Origin: Kiritimatiellia bacterium
Lineage (GTDB): Bacteria; Verrucomicrobiota; Kiritimatiellia; RFP12; UBA1067
Length of the DNA: 64,000 bases
Assembly: GCA_017454745.1 (NCBI GenBank)
Contig: JAFTCL010000012.1
Coordinates: 89,882-153,881 of the forward strand
Reading direction: 5' to 3'
Positions 24,941-33,687 of this stretch are shown here, one piece after another. The notes beneath the pieces are model-generated. The model was not told the origin of the DNA. It worked only from the letters and a program-made list of their open reading frames with translations, and ran no database searches. The translations under genes were made by a program, and so were the position numbers. Positions within the stretch are counted from its first letter, which is position 1, and each line of letters opens with the position of its first letter.

Positions 24941-27895
24941 ATGGATAAAAAATGGTTTTTCATGGCGATCTTGATTGCGGCCTACGCACACAGCGCCCCG
25001 CTGGCATACTGGCGGCTCGACGGCGGCCGTTCGCCGGGCGAGGACGCTTACAAAAAATTTGACCTGACGCCGCTCGGCAAAGGGCCCCACCCCTCCTACC
25101 GCGCCGCTCAGTGCCTGGTACCGGAATCCGAATCGCTGCCCAAAGGTTCGGAACACGCCGCCAACGGCGGTTCGCTGGCTTTTTATTCCGGTGCGCTGGA
25201 ATCGTCCGCGCTGGGTGTGGAACTCAACGGAACCGCGCCATTTACCATCGAAGGCTGGTTCCGCATCGGACGTAAAACCGCCGACGGGACACTCACGTTA
25301 GCGTCGGTGGAAGCGAATCGGCAGGTCTGGCGGTTGACCATGGCCATCGCAGGAGGACAAGTTACACCGATGGTGGTGACCGGCTCTAGCGAGACCAAAT
25401 TTTCACGCTGCGCTTTTGCCGCCGACTGCTCATGGCATTTCGCCGCGTTAGCATTCGACCACGCCAAATCGGAATGGCGGTTCACGCTGGACAGTCGTGA
25501 AACCGAAGCGGCCGTCGCGGGAGCCCTTCCGGAGACGGCGGAAAAACCGCGTTTCATTCTGGGCGGTTCGGGTAACGGGCCAACCTTCCCGGGCGATTTG
25601 GATCTGTGGCGGGTTTCGCGCGGGGTGACACCGCCCGACCGCCAGCTGTTCACAAAACGGGTCAAACCGCTGGCATGGTGGCCGCTAAACGCCGCCGACG
25701 GCAGACTGGAGACCGAAGACCGGGCCGGGAAGTTTCCCCTGATGCCCGGAAAGCACGGCGGGGTAAACGCCGTCAGCATCGAACCGGAAAACCTGCCTAA
25801 CCCCGATTTCCGGTTGGACGGCCGCAACGGAAAATTCGTCTGGACCGGATGCGCGGAGATGAACGGCGAACTGGGCAAACGCAGTCTGCTTTGCGCCGAA
25901 GGCCTGGGAAAAGCCTGCGACTGGAACCGAGGTTTCACGGTGGAAGGTTGGCTGAAAAGGGACGGAGAACCGGACGAACGGCGAGGCTGGTACGTGGTCG
26001 GGGCGCGTGACGATGCCAACGGATGGTCGCTTTTCCTCAACAAAACGCCGGATGGGCAACTGCGGTTCAGCCTGTACGCCAGCGACGTCTCAGACGGCGG
26101 AGATTTCCAGTTCGAAGAATTTTTCGGGCAAACCGGCAACCTTGCCGAAAAGTCGGGCTGGATGCATGTGGCGCTGGTTTGCCATCCCGGCATCGGGAAC
26201 AAAGGCGCGTGGGTGTTATATTTGAACGGCGAGTGGTCGGGTACCATTCCCAACCCCGCCCGGCCCGGACGGCCGCAAAGTTTCCCTGACCTTTATTTGG
26301 GCGGGCGGCCGTCGTTTTCCAACTCCTTCCGAGGCAAAATGCGGGGTTGGCGGGTCGCCGACGGCCCGCTGAACGCCGACGCGCTGCTGTGCATGCCCCC
26401 CGACGGAGGACAGCTTCCGCGCATTGAAACGCAGCCTAGCCACGACTCGCGCGATCTGCGGGGAATGCGCTCGCTCGCACTTCCTGACAATACCAGGAAA
26501 CTTTCCGTGGCGGCAATGGACGACGGGAATACCGTTCTAACACTGACGCGCGTTTCCAACGGCCAAGACAATCTTGAAGCGTATTTGCTGGACACCCGAA
26601 CAATGGAACTGGACGGGCCGCATCCGATTGACGATAAAGCGGCTGGCGGGACAATGTTCAAAACTCCCTTTAACCGGCTATACTGCCTTTACAATCGGTT
26701 CCCGGACGACACCGGGCCAATACCGAGAGACGCCCCGGCACCGGCCAAACTGGCCATGAAATATTCCGACGACGGCGGGAAAAACTGGTCGAAAGACCGA
26801 ATCGAGGTGCCGTTGCGCGAAACCGCCATTGACGCGCGGAATCCCCAGAAAGGACAGGGGACCCGGTTCTGGTGCGGGAACCGCCCGTTCTCCGCCGGCA
26901 AAGGCCGCGTGTTCTTCCCGCTTACCAAATTCGGGTCGTGGCCGGCCAACGAAGGCGAAGGCTGGCTACTGGCTGCAGACGGAATGCTTGAGGAACGCAA
27001 CGCCGGACGGATAAAATTTTCATTACTGCCCGACGGCCAATCCGGAATCCGCAACCCGGAATTCGGACCCCGCCAAACGGAACACCGGATGGTGCCGCTG
27101 GGCGAAACCGGAATACTTTGCGTATTCCATACCGACGGCAATCCGGGGCAAAGCCTAAGCGCCAACGGCGGGGCGAGCTGGTCGGTGCCGGAACGGATGG
27201 TTTGCGGCGCCAAAAACCGTTATCCATTCCGCTACTGGAACGGAACGCCGTGGGTATTCACGCACAACGGCAAGGTTTGGGCGGTGTATCCGGATCTGGC
27301 GGTTGACGTAGCCAATCGCGGACACCTTTTCGCGGCAAGCTGCACGGCGGGAGGCGGAGAAACGGCGGAATGGTCCACGCCGGCGTTGGCGTTGCACTCC
27401 GGCGGGTCGGGGGAGTTTGTTACATGGATGGAATGGGTCGACGGCACCGAACCGGTACTGGCGGCAACCACCAATTGCGGCGAACTGCGGCTGATCCCGG
27501 CATCCGCCATTTTAGAGGCGGGAAAAAACGGGGGCGGGATAACGCCAGAAATCCGTAAATTCCGGCTTGAAGTGCAGGACTGGTCGCAAGTCCACGAAGG
27601 TGAGGTGCTGTTGTCAACCATGGACGGGCGGCGCGGTTACCGCATTTCACGTATGGTGTCGCGCCGCAACGACCTAGTGGTGCGGTTCGAGCTGTTCGAC
27701 GGCGAAAAATCATTCTCATGGGACACGGAATCCGGTCTGCTACCCACCGCCGGAAAGGCGGTCTTGGAATTCCGGGTGGACTACGCTGCACGATGGGTGG
27801 GGGTGCTGGCAAGCGATCTGAACTCAAGCGACAAGGAATTAAGCCTGCGCGGCTGGTCGGCACTGCCGGAGCTGGACGGGATTCCTGGCGATTAA
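24941..27895 (+). CDS. Secreted protein with two LamG-like domains and a sialidase-fold C-terminus
   Basis: A 984-residue exported protein with a signal peptide ending near AHSAP. Two concanavalin/LamG-like jelly rolls occupy about residues 20-225 (FTIEGWFRIGRKTADG) and 235-480 (FTVEGWLKRDGEPDE). A BNR/sialidase-type propeller follows from about 500 to 900 with Asp-box-like segments SDDGGKNWS and SANGGASWS. The last 80 residues may be another beta domain. The overall plan is that of a glycan-binding and perhaps glycan-cleaving surface protein. It starts 15 bases after nnr and ends 12 bases before queD, so it sits inside what otherwise looks like a housekeeping operon. Exact substrate unknown. 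Confidence 0.78.
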   Translation: MDKKWFFMAILIAAYAHSAPLAYWRLDGGRSPGEDAYKKFDLTPLGKGPHPSYRAAQCLVPESESLPKGSEHAANGGSLAFYSGALESSALGVELNGTAPFTIEGWFRIGRKTADGTLTLASVEANRQVWRLTMAIAGGQVTPMVVTGSSETKFSRCAFAADCSWHFAALAFDHAKSEWRFTLDSRETEAAVAGALPETAEKPRFILGGSGNGPTFPGDLDLWRVSRGVTPPDRQLFTKRVKPLAWWPLNAADGRLETEDRAGKFPLMPGKHGGVNAVSIEPENLPNPDFRLDGRNGKFVWTGCAEMNGELGKRSLLCAEGLGKACDWNRGFTVEGWLKRDGEPDERRGWYVVGARDDANGWSLFLNKTPDGQLRFSLYASDVSDGGDFQFEEFFGQTGNLAEKSGWMHVALVCHPGIGNKGAWVLYLNGEWSGTIPNPARPGRPQSFPDLYLGGRPSFSNSFRGKMRGWRVADGPLNADALLCMPPDGGQLPRIETQPSHDSRDLRGMRSLALPDNTRKLSVAAMDDGNTVLTLTRVSNGQDNLEAYLLDTRTMELDGPHPIDDKAAGGTMFKTPFNRLYCLYNRFPDDTGPIPRDAPAPAKLAMKYSDDGGKNWSKDRIEVPLRETAIDARNPQKGQGTRFWCGNRPFSAGKGRVFFPLTKFGSWPANEGEGWLLAADGMLEERNAGRIKFSLLPDGQSGIRNPEFGPRQTEHRMVPLGETGILCVFHTDGNPGQSLSANGGASWSVPERMVCGAKNRYPFRYWNGTPWVFTHNGKVWAVYPDLAVDVANRGHLFAASCTAGGGETAEWSTPALALHSGGSGEFVTWMEWVDGTEPVLAATTNCGELRLIPASAILEAGKNGGGITPEIRKFRLEVQDWSQVHEGEVLLSTMDGRRGYRISRMVSRRNDLVVRFELFDGEKSFSWDTESGLLPTAGKAVLEFRVDYAARWVGVLASDLNSSDKELSLRGWSALPELDGIPGD

Positions 27896-27907
27896 CGACT
27901 GGAGGCA

Positions 27908-28330
27908 ATGATGTTAACGGTTTTCAAGGAATGCCGGTTTGACGCAGCGCACGTGCTCACCAACCATGCGGGACAGTGTAAAAACCTGCACGGACACACC
28001 TACCGGGTAATCGTGGAGGTATCGCAACGGGTAAGCGAATCCGAAGACATGGTCATCGATTTCAAGGATTTAAAGCGTTTGATCGAAGAACTCATCCTAT
28101 CCCGGTTCGACCATGCTTTTATATTTAATAAGCAAAGCAACAGCGAACGGGAAATCGCCGAAGTCATCAACCGCCACGGTATGAAAAGCGTCGGGTTGCC
28201 GTTCCGTTCCACGGCGGAAAATCTGGCGCGTTACTTCTTCCTCCAACTCTCCGACCGGGTGGCGGTGTCGGCGGTAAAGGTGTACGAAACCCCGGATTCC
28301 TGCGCCGAATACCGTAAGGATCAGCCGTGA
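27908..28330 (+). CDS. queD: 6-carboxy-5,6,7,8-tetrahydropterin synthase
   Basis: Second step of the queuosine/7-deazaguanine pathway, converting dihydroneopterin triphosphate to 6-carboxytetrahydropterin. The zinc-binding histidines are in FDAAH and LHGHTY. The catalytic Cys is in GQCKNLHGH, and the late YETPDSCAEY carries the substrate-binding Glu. Length (140 residues) is normal. GGAGG precedes a double ATG (27908 and 27911). The stop overlaps the GTG of queE (GTGA), so the two enzymes are made together. queC and queF are not in the window. Confidence 0.95.
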   Translation: MMLTVFKECRFDAAHVLTNHAGQCKNLHGHTYRVIVEVSQRVSESEDMVIDFKDLKRLIEELILSRFDHAFIFNKQSNSEREIAEVINRHGMKSVGLPFRSTAENLARYFFLQLSDRVAVSAVKVYETPDSCAEYRKDQP

Positions 28331-28953
28331 ACCTGCCGGTGGTAGAGATTTTCCGCTCCATGCAAGGCGAGGGCGCCAACACCGGGAAACCTGTGGTGTT
28401 TGTCCGGCTGGGGCGCTGCAATCTTGCCTGCCCGTGGTGCGACACCGATTTCAGCGCGACCCGCCCGATGCCGTCCGAAGCGATTGCCGACGCGGTGGAC
28501 GAATGTTCCGACGGAGTACGGGCGGTGGTAGTCACCGGCGGGGAACCGACCGTACACCCCGGTTTGCCGGAGTTGCTGCGGGAACTAAAAGACCGGGGAT
28601 ACTGGCTGGCATTGGAAACCAACGGCGTCAACGCGCCCGACACCGAATCGTCAAAGTTGCTTGATTACATGGCGGTATCGCCAAAAGCCATGTACGCCGA
28701 ACTTTACGATGATGAAAAAATGGCTACCAAAGCCGACGAGGTGCGCATTGTCGCGGACGGCGATACCGAAGATTTTTGCGCGGATATGCGTTCCAGAATC
28801 TCCGCGCGGCACTACTTCATTTCCCCTTGCGAGCGCGACGGAGTTATGGATGTCGCTACGGCGGTCACGCTGCTCGGAAGATTAAACTCCAGCCAACGCG
28901 CCAACCCGTGGCTGCTTTCCCTCCAGACCCACAAACTTGCCGGGTTCCGTTAG
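28327..28953 (+). CDS. queE: 7-carboxy-7-deazaguanine synthase (radical SAM)
   Basis: Radical S-adenosylmethionine enzyme that contracts the ring of 6-carboxytetrahydropterin to 7-carboxy-7-deazaguanine for queuosine. The cluster motif is CNLACPWC at about residues 32-39, the short-spaced variant usual for QueE. It is preceded by IFRSMQGEGANTGKPVVFVRLG and followed by VVTGGEPTVHPGL. The GTG start overlaps the queD stop. At 208 residues it is of the compact class. It is the last gene of the tex-nnr-LamG-queD-queE series; no clear terminator follows. Confidence 0.95.
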   Translation: MNLPVVEIFRSMQGEGANTGKPVVFVRLGRCNLACPWCDTDFSATRPMPSEAIADAVDECSDGVRAVVVTGGEPTVHPGLPELLRELKDRGYWLALETNGVNAPDTESSKLLDYMAVSPKAMYAELYDDEKMATKADEVRIVADGDTEDFCADMRSRISARHYFISPCERDGVMDVATAVTLLGRLNSSQRANPWLLSLQTHKLAGFR

Positions 28954-29192
28954 GCAAGCGCCATCGACTATACGGTCGGAAAACACAACCAACTGCGACT
29001 TTCTGTCCACCTGTCACAGCGCACTGTGTCACACTTATGTAACAAAATGGGACAAAAAGCACTTTTTTAGCCCGAAAACCGCTTTTTTTCAGATAAAAAC
29101 ACAGCTCAAGACGTTTTGGCACGCAAAAAGCTTAAACAAAAACGTCCCGGCCATTTTAAGGCTGGCCAAAAAAAGAAAGAAAGGAATTTGAC
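28954..29192. other. Gap before htrA with a small inverted repeat
   Basis: No gene is visible. A short palindrome, CACAG-CGCA-CTGTG, lies at 29015-29028, flanked by TGTCACA-like bases on both sides. A weak CTGTCA/TTATGT pair at 18 bases overlaps it. The last 130 bases are very A-rich and include GGCC arms around 29150-29170 followed by AAAAAAA, just before the htrA ribosome-binding site. The htrA promoter is probably here but I cannot place it firmly. Confidence 0.35.
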
Positions 29193-30704
29193 ATGAATTG
29201 TAAACATGTGGCATTTGTTAGCGCGCTCTTGTTGGGCGCGACCGCTCCTATGCAAATTGTACAAGCCGCGCCGCTTCTGTTGCGCCGCCCGACTTCATCT
29301 ACGGAGGGCGCTGGGAAAACCGCGGACACGGTGGATTTTCGGCATGGTTTTTCGGCCGTAGCGGAACAAGCAACGCCGGCAGTGGTTTTCATCCAGGTGG
29401 AGAAGCAAATACCGGCATCGGGGAGATACTTTTTCAACAACCCGTTTGACCTGTTCGGCGAAGAGTTTTCGGAACGGTTCTTCGGACGGCGCGGTTACGG
29501 AAACCGTCAACGCACGCCCCTGCCCCGGCAATTCAAGCAGATCGGGCAAGGCAGCGGATTCCTAATCAGCAAGGACGGCTACATCCTGACCAACACCCAC
29601 GTGGTGGGCGATGTGGACCGGATAACGGTAAAACTCTCCGACGGCCGGGAGTTCAAAGCCAAACGAATCGGGGCGGATTCGCGTACCGAGATCGCGTTGA
29701 TCAAGATCGAGTCCGACAAAGACCTGCCGTACCTCAAGACCGGCGACTCCGACAAACTGAAGACCGGCGAATGGGTAATCGCCATCGGCAACCCATTCGG
29801 GCTGAAGGAAACCCTTACGGTCGGCGTGGTGAGTGCCAAAGGCCGCAGCGGGATGAACATCACGGACTATGAAGACTTCATTCAGACCGACGCGGCGATC
29901 AACCCCGGCAACTCCGGCGGCCCGCTTTTGAACGTGGACGGCGAGGTGGTGGGCATTAACACCGCAATCTACAGCCGCACCGGCGGTTACATGGGGATTG
30001 GCTTCGCAGTGCCGATTTCGATGGCGATCAACATCAAAGACCAGTTGTTGAAGCACGGCAAAGTCACCCGCGGCTACGTCGGCGTGATGTTGAACCCCGA
30101 CGAGTTGTCTGGCCCGCTCGCCAAGAGCCTCGGTTATGACGGAAGCGAGGGCGCACTCATTGCGGATGTCGTCGAAAACGGCCCGGCCGACAAGGCTGGA
30201 ATGAAGTCCGGCGATATCGTGGTGGAACTTAACGGAAAGAAAATTACGGATAATATGCACTTCCGCAACGAAGTGGCACGGATTATGCCATCAAGTAAAG
30301 CGAATGTCACGGTGATCCGTGACGGCAAGGAAAAGAAGCTGACCATTACGGTGGCATCCTTCCCCGACGAATTGGATAAAGACAGCGAATCCGATGATGA
30401 TTCTCCGGCCGATATCCTGGATAAAGTCGGGATGGAAGTTCAGGAGCTTACTTCGGAACTGGCCCGGGAGCTGGAGCTTGAGAAGGTCAAGCACGGCGTG
30501 GTGATTGCGGCGGTTCAGCCGGGCGGAATCGCGGAAGAGGCGGGTTTTAAGGCCGGAATGGTGATCATCGAGGCCGACCGCAACGAGGTGAAGAGCATAG
30601 AGGATTTAAAGAAGTGCGCAGGGAAGGCAAAAGACGGTAGCCTGCTATTGCGGGTAAAAACCCCGCAGGGCACCTTCTTCAAGAGCCTGCCGCTTGAAGA
30701 CTAA
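29193..30704 (+). CDS. Periplasmic HtrA/Deg serine protease with two PDZ domains
   Basis: ATP-independent protease/chaperone for damaged envelope proteins. A signal peptide ends near VQAAP. The trypsin-like domain spans about residues 50-290 and has the catalytic His in LTNTHVVG (about 134) and Ser in INPGNSGGPLL (about 238). Where most family members have Asp in (S/T)D(I/L)A(L/V), this protein has Glu (RTEIALIKI, gag codon), giving a His-Glu-Ser set. A Phe/Arg-rich loop (FFNNPFDLFGEEFSERFFGRR) matches the long LA loop of DegP-type proteins. Two PDZ domains follow, near 290-390 (GYVGVML...GPADKAGMKSGDIV) and 410-500. AAAGGAA precedes the ATG, and a strong terminator follows the gene, so it is transcribed alone. 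Confidence 0.95.
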   Translation: MNCKHVAFVSALLLGATAPMQIVQAAPLLLRRPTSSTEGAGKTADTVDFRHGFSAVAEQATPAVVFIQVEKQIPASGRYFFNNPFDLFGEEFSERFFGRRGYGNRQRTPLPRQFKQIGQGSGFLISKDGYILTNTHVVGDVDRITVKLSDGREFKAKRIGADSRTEIALIKIESDKDLPYLKTGDSDKLKTGEWVIAIGNPFGLKETLTVGVVSAKGRSGMNITDYEDFIQTDAAINPGNSGGPLLNVDGEVVGINTAIYSRTGGYMGIGFAVPISMAINIKDQLLKHGKVTRGYVGVMLNPDELSGPLAKSLGYDGSEGALIADVVENGPADKAGMKSGDIVVELNGKKITDNMHFRNEVARIMPSSKANVTVIRDGKEKKLTITVASFPDELDKDSESDDDSPADILDKVGMEVQELTSELARELELEKVKHGVVIAAVQPGGIAEEAGFKAGMVIIEADRNEVKSIEDLKKCAGKAKDGSLLLRVKTPQGTFFKSLPLED

Positions 30705-30748
30705 CGCAACTAACCAATGAACATATAAGACCACTCCTGTCATGCAGC

Positions 30749-30783
30749 AACCGGAGGCTGAGCGATCGGCCTCCGGTTTTTTT
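30749..30783 (+). terminator. Rho-independent terminator of htrA
   Basis: A perfect ten-base stem (AACCGGAGGC at 30749-30758 and its inverse at 30769-30778) with a ten-base loop. The 3' arm ends in TT and runs into a seven-T tract, 30777-30783. It lies 45 bases after the htrA stop. Confidence 0.9.
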
Positions 30784-30960
30784 GTATGCACCGCGCCGGA
30801 AATGATGCATACACGAGTACGCACAATCTCATAAACTTACCGCCGGGCTGCGCGTCTATAGGCGGGCCAAACGCACAGCTATTCAGGCAGAATCATCCCG
30901 ACTACGAGAAGATCATGTCCGCATGCCTCCGTAACCTCTATTCGTGTGATTGAACCGCCT
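30784..30960. other. Gap between htrA terminator and CPBP gene, with a doubtful 55-codon frame
   Basis: No supported gene. A plus-strand frame at 30786-30953 is open from an ATG to a TGA and reads like protein (LINLPPGCASIGGPNAQLF, then NHPDYEKIM). Its ATG sits directly after the terminator T run, without a ribosome-binding site. It may be a leftover of a decayed gene or chance. Confidence 0.25.
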
Positions 30961-31755
30961 TCACCCTTGCGAAAACGCTGCTACGGCTCGAATAAGCGGG
31001 ACTCGGGATTCTGGGCATCCGCATCTGGAAGCGCCTCCGGCAGACGGGGAGACCTCGACATCAGCCAGAAGGCGTACCATGTCCACGGCCAACAGTATGA
31101 GGAATCCCGTAAGCTCCACGCCGGGAAGAACAAGACCGCCGACGGGAAACATCTCATCGCATATATCGATAGCGGCATGGGCAATGATGATAGAGACCAA
31201 ATCCTCCGTTTTGATGTAGATCGCGCCAAATACCAGACCGCCCACAATGGCAGAACCCACCTGAATCGACATATTAATCACACTCAAACTGAAATTTGTC
31301 ACGTGTACCAATCCGAAAAAGAGGGCCGATATGAGCAGGATGGACAACGGCTTCTTACCGCTTGCCTTCAGGTTGCGGATGAATATTCCGCGGAAAAGGA
31401 CCTCTTCAAAGACGGCAGGTGCCAAACCGAGCACGATCGCATAGACATAATTATCGACAGACCCGCCCTTCGTCAGGAAATAGCGGAAAAGGTTCCATGC
31501 GGCAAAAAGTAACGCGGGCAACATGACAACAAATCCGGAAAACTGCCGCTTCAACTTGAAACTGCGGATAAAGACCAGAAACAGGAGTCCGCCCGCCAGC
31601 AACCGGCCAATCGCCGTACCGACGACGTCTTCGGTCTTCTCTTCAAGAGGGAACACCACCTGAAAGAGGATAGTAAAAAACACGACAAGAAAAATCGCCG
31701 CTATGAATAACACCACCTGAAAAAGAATGGGGTGTCTGGTACTAAACGTCTTCAT
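30961..31755 (-). CDS. CPBP-family intramembrane metalloprotease (CAAX/Abi type)
   Basis: A 264-residue multi-span membrane protein with the three motifs of the CPBP/Abi family: FEEVLFRG near residue 118, ALFFGLVHVTN, and IIAHAAIDICDE. These give the Glu-Glu, Arg, His and His of the intramembrane metal site. About seven hydrophobic helices are visible. Relatives process prenylated or leader peptides, protect against self-made bacteriocins, or act in signalling; the role here is unknown. ATG 31755 was chosen because AGGAGGG precedes it and it overlaps the SUMF1-domain gene stop (ATGA). A longer frame reading upstream to 31848 lies inside that gene. The C-terminal 30 residues (SPSAGGASRCGCPES) are poorly hydrophobic and unlike the family. 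Confidence 0.85.
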   Translation of the reverse strand: MKTFSTRHPILFQVVLFIAAIFLVVFFTILFQVVFPLEEKTEDVVGTAIGRLLAGGLLFLVFIRSFKLKRQFSGFVVMLPALLFAAWNLFRYFLTKGGSVDNYVYAIVLGLAPAVFEEVLFRGIFIRNLKASGKKPLSILLISALFFGLVHVTNFSLSVINMSIQVGSAIVGGLVFGAIYIKTEDLVSIIIAHAAIDICDEMFPVGGLVLPGVELTGFLILLAVDMVRLLADVEVSPSAGGASRCGCPESRVPLIRAVAAFSQG

Positions 31756-33503
31756 CTCAACCCTCCTTGTCCAAATTCCGGCAACGCCTCTCCATTCGTT
31801 CGCGGGGAAAACAGAGAAAACTCTGAAAAGATTTTTTTTGGGTGACAAACCAGACGGAAACCTATTTTGGGGTTACCCCAGTTTGGTACATCCCTGCCTC
31901 TACGATCCGGTCGGCACCAATCTGATCTAGACCCCCAATAACCGCCGCGCGCCACCCGACAAGGACCTGATGGCGAATCCCATGCCGCGTGTACAATTGG
32001 ATCAACTGCCGTGACTGACAAATAATCCCCGAACCAATCCTGGCACCATTCTTCAACGTTTCCATACATATCAAATATGCCCCACTTATTAGGAACTTTT
32101 AACCCAACAGGATGTGCTTTACCGTTACTATTCTCACGATACCATGCCATCGCGTCTAGAGCTTCCGGGTGATTACCTGTACCACCCGCTCGACAAGCAT
32201 ATTCCCATTGCGCCTCCGTTGGCAAAGATACGTCCAACACGGTTTGTTTTTTTATACGGTCAATAAAAGCTTGGCTGTCGTGCCATGTTACAGTCTCGAC
32301 TGGCAGATTGTCATCACCTTTGTAAGATGAAGGATTATTACCCATCACGCTCAACCACTGCCGTTGCGTAACTTCAGTCTCTCCGATCCAGAAGCCTTTT
32401 GTCAGCGTTACCTGATGCTGTATTGCACAGAGATCCCTCCCTTTTTCCGATTTGGGACTACCCATCATAAATGTACCAGCCGGACACCACCGGAAACGCA
32501 TCTCTGCTCCACCTGGTAATGTCACAACCCGCTCTTCACCTGCTTTGTGAGGCTGTATCGCAAGTTCACGCTCTTTGCGGTCTTCCTCTTCTCTTTTCTT
32601 TTCGCGTTCTATTCTTTCCCTTGTGACTCTTACGATATGCTCATCCACAACTTTTCTAACTTCTGTAGCGGCACGTTCCACTTCCGATGTCTCTTTATCA
32701 TGCAAACTCACGGAACAAACGAGGCGGAAACCAATATCATTACTTCGATAATCCTGCCATCTTGTGCTGGGGCCTTCCCAGATCCAACTGCCACCACGAA
32801 TTTTCTTCAATGAATGAGAAGAATCCTGACACCACTCACTAACATTACCATACATATCAAATATTCCCCATGCGTTCGGCTTTTTGGTCGCAACCGGATG
32901 GGTTTCTTTCCCGCTATTATTACGCAACCATGCCATCGCGTCTAAAACACCCGTATAGTCACATGTGCCGCCTACTCGGCAGGCGTGTTCCCACTGCGCC
33001 TCCGTTGGTAACGACACGTCCAACCCCGTTAGTTTTTTGACCTTTCTGATAAAAGCCTGACAGTCATCCCATGACACTCCTTCGACCGGCAGGTTGGCGT
33101 TGCCCTTAAAATACGAGAGGTTTTCATCCATCATGCTATCCCACTGCCGTTGCGTAACCTCCGTCTCCCCAATCCAAAAACCGTTCGTCATAGCAACACA
33201 GGTGTCACCATTAATCAACACTCCCGCCGGACACCACCGGAAACGCATCTCCACCTCACCGGGCAGAGTCACCGTCTTCACTACCGTCGTTTTACTGTCC
33301 TCTGCCTCGCCTAATGCCACAGATGGACGCTGCCACAACACGCCAATGGCGATCACCGCAAGAAATAACCTTGATATTGCCCTGTTGGTAGATCGAAAAC
33401 CCAAACCTTTTTCTCCGTGAGATCGGTATAATAAATGAATGGCCGCGTTTCGCTGCGTTTCGTCAAGTCTCTCGATTTCTTGTTCAAGTAATGCGTATGA
33501 CAT
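31752..33503 (-). CDS. Protein with two tandem SUMF1/FGE-like domains
   Basis: Two formylglycine-generating-enzyme-type domains lie at about residues 75-270 and 330-570. Each has MRFRWCPAG, FWIGETEVTQRQW, LPTEAQWE(H/Y)ACR, WGIFDMYGNV(S/E)EWCQD and a final GFRLVC. A charged coiled-coil-like linker (RERIEREKKREEEDRKERE) joins them. The active-site cysteine pair of true FGE is not intact: domain 2 reads RGGYWGSRSDWC and domain 1 RGGSWIWEGPS. Sulfatase activation is therefore doubtful, and a binding or other SUMF1/EgtB-fold role is more likely. The N-terminus is odd. ATG 33503 gives a soluble 30-residue segment before a hydrophobic helix. A TTG at 33404, seven bases after GGAG, would instead start a clean signal peptide (RLFLAVIAIGVLW). 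Coupled to the CPBP protease. Confidence 0.8.
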   Translation of the reverse strand: MSYALLEQEIERLDETQRNAAIHLLYRSHGEKGLGFRSTNRAISRLFLAVIAIGVLWQRPSVALGEAEDSKTTVVKTVTLPGEVEMRFRWCPAGVLINGDTCVAMTNGFWIGETEVTQRQWDSMMDENLSYFKGNANLPVEGVSWDDCQAFIRKVKKLTGLDVSLPTEAQWEHACRVGGTCDYTGVLDAMAWLRNNSGKETHPVATKKPNAWGIFDMYGNVSEWCQDSSHSLKKIRGGSWIWEGPSTRWQDYRSNDIGFRLVCSVSLHDKETSEVERAATEVRKVVDEHIVRVTRERIEREKKREEEDRKERELAIQPHKAGEERVVTLPGGAEMRFRWCPAGTFMMGSPKSEKGRDLCAIQHQVTLTKGFWIGETEVTQRQWLSVMGNNPSSYKGDDNLPVETVTWHDSQAFIDRIKKQTVLDVSLPTEAQWEYACRAGGTGNHPEALDAMAWYRENSNGKAHPVGLKVPNKWGIFDMYGNVEEWCQDWFGDYLSVTAVDPIVHAAWDSPSGPCRVARGGYWGSRSDWCRPDRRGRDVPNWGNPKIGFRLVCHPKKIFSEFSLFSPRTNGEALPEFGQGGLR

Positions 33504-33687
33504 GTCCAACCAGTTTCTTTCAAGTTACAATACTCACTTTGAAAACAACCAAAAGAATACCATATCCGCAGTAAGGTTCAAGCGGAGATTATTCTGCGCT
33601 TTGGCTATTGCGGCGGTTTGGTCGGCGATGCGGTGCTTGACCTGGCAGACCGGTAAGACACATCGCCGCCCATTATGGATTCCGCAA

